NCBI GenBank assembly: GCA_030039715.1
Contig: JASHVA010000115.1
Span: 1 to 10,565 of the forward strand
Length of the DNA stretch: 10,565 nucleotides
Direction of reading: 5' to 3'
Origin: Thermoplasmata archaeon
GTDB lineage: Archaea; Thermoplasmatota; Thermoplasmata; Lutacidiplasmatales; UBA184
Part shown: positions 5,710-10,565 of the stretch, piece by piece
Position numbering within the stretch: the first letter of the stretch is position 1
Layout of the letters: each line of letters opens with the position of its first letter
The notes under the pieces: generated by a model
Told to the model about the DNA's origin: nothing
What the model saw: only the letters and a program-made list of their open reading frames with translations
Database searches by the model: none
Position numbers and translations under genes: made by a program

Positions 5710-6498
5710 GTGCGCGACGGAGCGTCGACCCGCATCGTGGCGACCGGCGTCTCGGTCGACCTGTGGTACACGCTGCTCTGGTTCCGCCCGGACGATCGCG
5801 CCCGCTGGCGCGCCGAGCGGGCTCGCGTCATCGCGGAGGCACTCGGCGCGGCTCGGGGCCGGACGACCTCCGTGCGCACGGTCGAACGCCTTGTGCGCGC
5901 CGAAGTGCGGCAACTCCTCGCGGAGCGCTCGAAGCTCTCCCGGCTCGATCCGGCCGAGCTGCTTCGCCGGCTCGCTCGACGGGCCGGCGCCCCGTCGCCC
6001 GAGGCCACGGCGGCGCACGCGGAGGCGCTGTCCGAGGCCGGACTTCGGGAACGACCCCCGCGCGTGAACCCCGACGCGCGTCGATTCCTCGCCGGTCTTC
6101 GCCGACGCGGCATCCCGGTCATCGTGCTCACTAACTCCGCGCGGCGATCCTCGACGTGGGACGCCTTCCTCCGCCACGAGGGCCTGTCGCCGTCGGCCGG
6201 CGTGCTCACGTCGAGCGAGCTCGGCATCGGCAAGCCCGACCCTCGCGCGTTCCGTGCGGCGGCACGCCGGCTCGGCATCGCCCCGGGCCGTCTCGCGCAT
6301 ATCGGCGATTGCTGGCATGCCGACGTGGAAGGCGCTCGGCGAGCCGGCGCGCTCCCCGTGTGGTACCGGGGGCTCTTCGCCCGGTACCCCGACGCGGGCC
6401 AGGCCGAGTTCGAGCGGACGGCCGACGACCGCGACCGTTCGGTCGTTCGGGTCGCGAAGTTCCCCGCGGTGCGACGTCCGGGCGGCGGATCCGAATGA
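5710..6498 (+). CDS. HAD-superfamily hydrolase in a cobalamin gene cluster (candidate phosphatase)
   Basis: A 262-aa protein from the GTG chosen here. HAD motifs in order: motif I VDLWYTL with nucleophile Asp17, a helical cap of roughly residues 25-115, motif II VIVLTN (Thr141), motif III Lys175 in IGKPDP, and motif IV IGDCWHAD (Asp200, Asp205). The residue two after the nucleophile is Trp, not the Asp that acts as acid/base in most HAD phosphatases. Starts at 5656 (ATG) and 5740 (GTG) are also possible; 5740 places motif I nearest the N terminus. A more upstream ATG lies inside the tRNA and is not credible. Its stop overlaps the cbiB start by 4 nt, so it belongs to the cobalamin operon. By context it may remove phosphate from alpha-ribazole phosphate or adenosylcobalamin phosphate, a step otherwise unassigned here. 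That role is inferred. Confidence 0.85.
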   Translation: MRDGASTRIVATGVSVDLWYTLLWFRPDDRARWRAERARVIAEALGAARGRTTSVRTVERLVRAEVRQLLAERSKLSRLDPAELLRRLARRAGAPSPEATAAHAEALSEAGLRERPPRVNPDARRFLAGLRRRGIPVIVLTNSARRSSTWDAFLRHEGLSPSAGVLTSSELGIGKPDPRAFRAAARRLGIAPGRLAHIGDCWHADVEGARRAGALPVWYRGLFARYPDAGQAEFERTADDRDRSVVRVAKFPAVRRPGGGSE

Positions 6499-7490
6499 TC
6501 GAGCGCCTCGTGCTGTTCGGGATCGTGGCGGGTTCGCTCGTCGTGGCGTTCGCGATCGACCGCGGCTGGGGCGACCCGCCCGAAGGCTCGGTCGCCGAGC
6601 GATGGTACCCCCCGGTGATCGTCGGCCGCGCCGCCGGGTTCCTCGAGTCGCGCGTCGCGCGCGGCGACCCGGGGCACGAGCGGCGGTGGGGGGCGCTCGG
6701 TTTCGTGCTCCTGGTCGGTGGCGCCGCCGTCGTCGCCGCCGCCCTGACCTGCCTGATCGGAGGGACGCTTCCGGGCCTCGCCGCCGGGCCGAGCGTGGGG
6801 GCCGCGGTCGTCGGGCTGCTGGCCCTCGGCCTCGCGGTCGTCTGGTTGAAATCGACGTTCGCGGTCCGTACGCTCGAGTGGTTCTGCTCGCGTCCGCTCG
6901 GACAGCCGCTCCCCGAGATGCGGCGGGAGGTCAGCGTCGTGGTCAACCGCCCGACCGCCGACCTGTCCGAGGAACTGCTCTACTCCGCCCTCATCGAATC
7001 GGCGGTGGAGAACACGACGGACAGCATCGTCTCCCCGCTGCTCGCCTACGCGCTCCTCGGGCTCCCCGGGGCGGTGGGGTACCGGGCGATCAACACGCTC
7101 GACGCGCTCTGGGGGCATCGGGAACCGCGATGGCGGTACTTCGGGGAGGTCACGGCTCGGGTCGACTCGGCGGTCAACTGGCTGCCCGACCGGCTCGCGA
7201 GCTCCCTCCTCCGGCTGGCTTCGGGACGCGCCTACGCGCCGCCATCGATCGATCGGATCGATCCGTCGGCGAAGGTCCCCGCGACGATCCGCACCGCGGC
7301 GGGCCTCCTTCGCGTGCGGCTCGAACGCCGCGGCTCCTATGTGATCGGGAACGCCTGGCCCGTTCCCGCGCCCGACGACGTTCGACGTACGGTCGGCTGG
7401 GTGCAACGCGCGAGCGGGCTCATGCTGCTGATCAGCCTCGGGATCATCGCCGGACTTGTCGATGTGGGTTGGACGTACTTCCTCCACTGA
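6495..7490 (+). CDS. cbiB: Adenosylcobinamide-phosphate synthase CbiB (CobD in the aerobic naming)
   Basis: A 331-aa membrane protein matching the CbiB/CobD family. The N-terminal helix is followed by the DRGWGDPPEG and RWYPPVIVGR region (residues 22-45). Further helices lie at about 67-93 and 100-120. The diagnostic core runs from VVVNRPTADL (148-157) through ESAVENTTDSIVSP (168-181), YRAINTLDALWGH (196-208) and YFGEVTARVDSAVNWLPDRL (215-234). The last helix is at about 307-329. It joins adenosylcobyric acid to the aminopropanol (or its phosphate) arm in the membrane, forming adenosylcobinamide (phosphate). The ATG sits in an ATGA overlap with the HAD stop, indicating coupled translation. 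The PLP enzyme downstream would supply its amine substrate. No missing core residues were noticed. Confidence 0.95.
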   Translation: MIERLVLFGIVAGSLVVAFAIDRGWGDPPEGSVAERWYPPVIVGRAAGFLESRVARGDPGHERRWGALGFVLLVGGAAVVAAALTCLIGGTLPGLAAGPSVGAAVVGLLALGLAVVWLKSTFAVRTLEWFCSRPLGQPLPEMRREVSVVVNRPTADLSEELLYSALIESAVENTTDSIVSPLLAYALLGLPGAVGYRAINTLDALWGHREPRWRYFGEVTARVDSAVNWLPDRLASSLLRLASGRAYAPPSIDRIDPSAKVPATIRTAAGLLRVRLERRGSYVIGNAWPVPAPDDVRRTVGWVQRASGLMLLISLGIIAGLVDVGWTYFLH

Positions 7491-7527
7491 AGGACCCCGC
7501 CGGCCGACGCGCCCGCCCCGGCCGGCG

Positions 7528-8577
7528 GTGGCGACCCGCAGCGTCCCCGACGTGGCGCACGGTGGGCGAGCGCCGCCCGAAGCGGGACGACGACCGGAGC
7601 GGGGAGTCGATCTTTCGCTGTCGGTCAATCCGTACGGGCCACCGCCGTTCCTCAGCGGGGCGTTGCGGCGCGCCGCGGCCGAGGCCGACCGGTATCCGGA
7701 TCGGCGCCAGTCGTTCCTCGCCGCGCGGCTCGCGCGCCGGCTCGGGGTCGGGCGCGAGGAGCTCGTGCTCGCCGGCAGCGCCTCGGAGCTTCTCCGTGGG
7801 GCGATCGTCGGCTTCGGTGCCGGACGCTCGGTCGTGCTGCCCGAGTTCACGTACGGCGAGTACGCTCGCGCCGCGCGCTCGGTCGGGGCCCGGATCCGGA
7901 AGGTGCCGATGCCGGACCTTCGCCTCAACCCCCGGCGGTTCGCGGGAGCGATCCCCCGCCGCGGCGTCGCGGTGCTCGCGAACCCCGGAACTCCGGACGG
8001 TCGGTACCTGACGCCCGACGCGCTCGATGAGGTGGCCGGCGCTGCCGAGGAACGCCGGGCGCTCTTGGTCGTCGACGAGAGCTATCTGCCGTTCGTGCGC
8101 GGCGCGCGGTCGTACACCGGGCGCCACGACTCGGCCCTCGTGGTCTTCTCCTGGTCGAAGGTGCTCGGGACCCCCGGGCTTCCGCTCGGGCACGCGGTGG
8201 GATCGCCGTCGGTGGTGGCCGCGCTCCGCGCCCAGCTCCTCCCGTGGTCGGTCCACGCCGCCGCCCGACAGATCGGCCTCGCGGCGCTGAGCCATGACCG
8301 ATGGGTGGCGACGACCCTGGAGCAGGTTCGCCGCACGGCGGATCGGGTGCGCGCTCGGCTCGGTTCGGCGTCCGACGCTCACTACTTCGCGGTCGACGTC
8401 GGTCGCGCCGCACCCGCGACCGCCGCGCTGGGTCGGCAGGGATTCTGGGTGCGCGACCTCACTTCGATCGGGCTGCCTCGTCACATCCGTTTCGCGGTGC
8501 GGCGCCCTCGGGAGACCGAACGGTTCCTCCGGGAGCTCGAACGGCTCGGGCGGCGGGGCGCGCGGTCGCGGCACTAA
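7528..8577 (+). CDS. Class I/II PLP aminotransferase-fold protein, probable L-threonine-O-3-phosphate decarboxylase (CobD-like)
   Basis: A 349-aa fold-type I PLP enzyme from GTG 7528, 37 nt after cbiB. The N-terminal HGG and SVNPYGPPP resemble the start of CobD and HisC proteins. Visible active-site elements are the internal-aldimine lysine in SWSK (Lys211), Asp183 in VVDESY, which contacts the pyridine nitrogen, and the substrate-carboxylate Arg321 in HIRFAVR. Two positions are unusual. The NPxNPTG motif reads NPGTPDG, putting Thr155 where Asn normally contacts PLP. The GLRLG motif reads GLPLG, so the phosphate-binding Arg is Pro219. Its place after cbiB suggests it makes (R)-1-amino-2-propanol phosphate for CbiB. 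A histidinol-phosphate aminotransferase homologue with a new role is the alternative. ATG 7456, inside cbiB, would add a Pro/Arg-rich leader with no family match. It ends one base from the convergent cobT. Confidence 0.8.
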   Translation: MATRSVPDVAHGGRAPPEAGRRPERGVDLSLSVNPYGPPPFLSGALRRAAAEADRYPDRRQSFLAARLARRLGVGREELVLAGSASELLRGAIVGFGAGRSVVLPEFTYGEYARAARSVGARIRKVPMPDLRLNPRRFAGAIPRRGVAVLANPGTPDGRYLTPDALDEVAGAAEERRALLVVDESYLPFVRGARSYTGRHDSALVVFSWSKVLGTPGLPLGHAVGSPSVVAALRAQLLPWSVHAAARQIGLAALSHDRWVATTLEQVRRTADRVRARLGSASDAHYFAVDVGRAAPATAALGRQGFWVRDLTSIGLPRHIRFAVRRPRETERFLRELERLGRRGARSRH

Positions 8578-8578
8578 C

Positions 8579-9649
8579 TCACGACGTACGAATCCGCCGG
8601 GCGACCTGGGCCTCCTCGAACGTCGCCATCTCGTCGAGCAGGCGGGTCGCGGCCTCGCACAGGACCAGCTGCAGCGCCGCTCCCGTCCCCTCGCCGAGCC
8701 GCAGACCGAGGTCGAGATACGGCTCGAGTCCGAGCCGCTCCAAGGCGAGCCGATGGCCCGGTTCGGCGGAACGATGGGAGGCGACCAGGTACTCCACGAG
8801 CCGCGGCTGCACCGCCGCCGCCCAGAGCGCGGCCACGGTCGCGATGAATCCGTCGATCACGACCGGCACGCGACGCTGGGCCGCGGCGAGCGCCGCGCCG
8901 GCCATGGCCGCGATCTCGAACCCGCCGACCCCGGCGAGCACCGACCATGGATCGGAGGCGTCGAGCCCCCGAGCGCGCAGCGCCGCGTCGATCACCGCGG
9001 CCTTGCGGGCGACGCCGCGCGCGTCGAGCCCCGTGCCGGGCCCGACGACCTCCGCCGCGGGTCGGCCGGTCAGGGAGGCGAGGATCGCGCTCGCCGCCGC
9101 GGTGTTGCCGATCCCCATGTCGCCGGTCGCGAGGAGGTCGGTGCCCGCGTCGATCGTCGCCCGGGCGACCTCGGCCCCGACCGCGACCGCTCGACGCGCT
9201 TCCGCCCGGGTCATCGCCGACTCGCTCGAGAAGTCCCGCGTCCCTCGCGCGACGCGCCGGACCCAGAACCGCTCCGATTCGGAGCGCGGCTCGGCGTCGA
9301 CCCCGACATCGACGAAGACGGTCTCGGCCCCGACCACCCGGGCGAGCGTGTTGATCGCGGAGCCGCCCGCGAGGAAGTTGTCGAGCATCGCCGCCGTGAC
9401 GCTGGAAGGGTACGCGGAGACGCCCTGACGAGCCACGCCGTGGTCGGCGACGAAGACGGCGATCGTCTTCCGGCGAAAACGCGGACGGGCCTCGCCGCGC
9501 ATCGCCGCGAGACGCTCGGCGAGCTCTTCCAGCCGGCCGAGGCTCCCTTCCGGCTTGGTCAGGGTCGACCAGCGGCGACGGGCTCCCTCCCGCGCCCCGG
9601 CATCGAGCGGGGGAATCTCGAGCTCGGTGACGTCCCGGTCGGGGGCCAC
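8579..9649 (-). CDS. cobT: Nicotinate-nucleotide--dimethylbenzimidazole phosphoribosyltransferase (CobT)
   Basis: A 356-aa CobT. Recognisable blocks are TKPEGSLGRLEELA (31-44), VFVADHGVARQGVSAYP (65-81), NFLAGGSAINTLAR (91-104), DVGV (114-117), GDMGIGNTAAAS (176-187), GPGTGLD (203-209) and LRLGEGTGAAL (316-326). Glu320 matches the catalytic base, Glu317 in the Salmonella enzyme. The GEMGIGNT Glu is conservatively Asp177. It transfers phosphoribose from nicotinate mononucleotide to the lower-ligand base, giving the alpha-riboside phosphate used by CobS. The sequence is of the long bacterial CobT type, not the divergent MJ1598-like archaeal type. The GTG start has GGAGG only three bases upstream and no convincing TATA. 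It is divergent from cobS (102-bp gap) and convergent with the PLP gene (one-base gap). Confidence 0.95.
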   Translation of the reverse strand: MAPDRDVTELEIPPLDAGAREGARRRWSTLTKPEGSLGRLEELAERLAAMRGEARPRFRRKTIAVFVADHGVARQGVSAYPSSVTAAMLDNFLAGGSAINTLARVVGAETVFVDVGVDAEPRSESERFWVRRVARGTRDFSSESAMTRAEARRAVAVGAEVARATIDAGTDLLATGDMGIGNTAAASAILASLTGRPAAEVVGPGTGLDARGVARKAAVIDAALRARGLDASDPWSVLAGVGGFEIAAMAGAALAAAQRRVPVVIDGFIATVAALWAAAVQPRLVEYLVASHRSAEPGHRLALERLGLEPYLDLGLRLGEGTGAALQLVLCEAATRLLDEMATFEEAQVARRIRTS

Positions 9650-9721
9650 GCCCCTCCGGGGAACTCCCCCACATCACCGTTTCGGCCGGTCGTGGCCGGG
9701 ACCGAAATCCGTCCGCCCGGT

Positions 9722-9730
9722 CCTTATCCC
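9722..9730 (+). promoter_or_regulatory. TATA-like box of cobS
   Basis: The plus-strand motif CCTTATCCC lies in the 102-bp gap between the divergent cobT and cobS genes. Its centre, about 9726, is 26 nt before the GTG at 9752. This predicts a leaderless cobS transcript and helps choose that start. No equally good element is visible for cobT. Confidence 0.5.
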
Positions 9731-9751
9731 AGGCCGGCGTTGCCCCCGCCC

Positions 9752-10531
9752 GTGAGCCTGCGCGGCGCCCTCACGTTCCTCTCGCGGATCCCGACCGGGG
9801 CGGGCGACGACGCCGGCGTCGCCGGAGCGCTCGTCTGGTTCCCGGTCGCGGGTCTCCTGGTCGGCGCCGTACTCGGCCTCGGGGCGGCGATCGAGCTCCG
9901 ATTCCTTCCCGCGCTCGTGGGGGCGTTCGTCTTCCTCCCCACGTACTTTCTCGTGAAGGGAATCCTGCACACGGACGGGCTCGCCGACACGTTCGACGCC
10001 CTCGGCGCCCACGGCTCCGCGAAGGAGCGCGACGCGATCCTACGCGACCCGCACGTCGGGGTCGCGGGAGCGATCGCGGTCGCGATCTTCGTCCTCGGCC
10101 TCTTCGCCCTGGTCGCGGCGTTGCCCGAGGGTCCGGGCCGACTCGGATTCGCCGGCCAGTTCTTCGCTCCGCTCGCGGAGCTGCCGCTCGTGGTACCGAT
10201 CCTCGCCGAGACGGCCGCGTCGACCGGGATCGTCGCCGCGTTCGCTCTCGCCCCGCTCTCCCCGCAATCCCGGCTCGCCCGTTCGATGGCCCCCGGCGCG
10301 ACCCCGGGCCGATTGGCCGGAGCCGTCGCCACCGGGGTCGTGCTTCTCGTCGTCCTGGGCGGCTGGCTGGGTGTCCTGGCCGCCGTCGGAGCCGCCGCCG
10401 TGGCCGGCTTCGTCGCGTGGGCGGCGCGCCGAAGGTTCGCGGGCTTGAGCGGCGACTTGCTCGGTTCGGGTCACGACATCACGTTCCTGCTCGTCCTCGC
10501 GCTGGCATCGGGTGTTGCGTGGCTCCGATGA
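9752..10531 (+). CDS. cobS: Adenosylcobinamide-GDP ribazoletransferase (cobalamin synthase CobS)
   Basis: A 259-aa hydrophobic protein with the CobS signatures. The N terminus RGALTFLSRIPTG (4-16) is typical. The conserved acidic loop HTDGLADTFDALGAH (73-87) contains the Asp residues expected to bind metal. It is followed by KERDAILRDPHVGVAG (91-106). Several transmembrane segments lie at about 23-47, 51-70, 104-124 and through the C-terminal third. It joins adenosylcobinamide-GDP to alpha-ribazole (or its phosphate) in the membrane, the last assembly step before or with dephosphorylation. GTG 9752 gives the family's N terminus and lies 26 nt after a TATA-like box, so a leaderless mRNA is likely. 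The reading frame is open far upstream, but that is antisense to cobT. An ATG four bases before the stop opens only an 11-codon frame. Confidence 0.93.
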   Translation: MSLRGALTFLSRIPTGAGDDAGVAGALVWFPVAGLLVGAVLGLGAAIELRFLPALVGAFVFLPTYFLVKGILHTDGLADTFDALGAHGSAKERDAILRDPHVGVAGAIAVAIFVLGLFALVAALPEGPGRLGFAGQFFAPLAELPLVVPILAETAASTGIVAAFALAPLSPQSRLARSMAPGATPGRLAGAVATGVVLLVVLGGWLGVLAAVGAAAVAGFVAWAARRRFAGLSGDLLGSGHDITFLLVLALASGVAWLR

Positions 10532-10565
10532 GTTCGGTCGGTCTTCGGGGCCCGGGCCGATGATC

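Noticed and set aside
5589..7928. A 779-codon open frame on the minus strand across the HAD, cbiB and PLP genes
   Set aside because: It is a shadow of three recognisable genes; the translation is Arg/Ser/Pro-rich and low in complexity.
10528..10563. A new gene starting at the ATG overlapping the cobS stop
   Set aside because: That frame meets a TGA after 11 codons. Another ATG at 10560 is followed by only three more bases, so no gene can be called.
1..10565. CRISPR arrays, insertion sequences, integrases, rRNA genes or attachment sites
   Set aside because: No regularly spaced repeats, terminal inverted repeats, transposase or integrase motifs or rRNA signatures were seen. The tRNA is flanked by ordinary genes with no duplicated 3' end noticed.

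Overview
The window reads as chromosomal DNA from a high-G+C archaeon (roughly 70% G+C by eye). Two things point to Archaea. First, there is a tRNA-Trp(CCA) gene split after position 37, the usual archaeal site, by a 91-nt intron. Second, several genes have a TATA-like box centred about 25-28 nt upstream of the start codon, the spacing expected for leaderless mRNAs. The proteins lack the extreme acidity of haloarchaea. A high-G+C Thermoplasmatota lineage is my best guess, but it is an inference without database support.

Layout. Positions 1-1221 (minus): a two-gene ABC exporter, with the ATPase translationally overlapping an ABC-2 type permease that runs off the left edge. Positions 1351-1746 (minus): an IscA/HesB-like Fe-S protein with extra cysteines. 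Positions 1878-4086 (minus): a VOC (glyoxalase-fold) protein followed by a large Wzx/MATE-like polysaccharide flippase. About 4157-5413 (plus): an MFS transporter that has no ATG, GTG or TTG at its natural N terminus. Positions 5440-5603 (minus): tRNA-Trp with its structured intron.

From about 5710 to the right edge the window holds a late cobalamin-assembly cluster. On the plus strand are an HAD-family hydrolase, CbiB (adenosylcobinamide-phosphate synthase; 4-nt overlap with the HAD gene) and a CobD/HisC-like PLP enzyme. CobT follows on the minus strand, tail to tail with the PLP gene and one base away. CobS is on the plus strand, head to head with CobT. Together these cover making the aminopropanol-phosphate arm (PLP enzyme), attaching it (CbiB), activating the lower base (CobT) and joining the two halves (CobS). 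The guanylyltransferase (CobY or CobU) is not in view. The phosphatase step could be the job of the HAD protein.

No CRISPR array, insertion sequence, integrase, rRNA gene or obvious defence system is present, and no gene-free stretch exceeds about 130 bp. The most useful leads are the unassigned HAD protein in the B12 cluster, the altered cofactor contacts in the PLP enzyme, the antisense segments inside the tRNA-Trp intron, and the MFS gene without a normal start. I did not find a convincing wholly new system.
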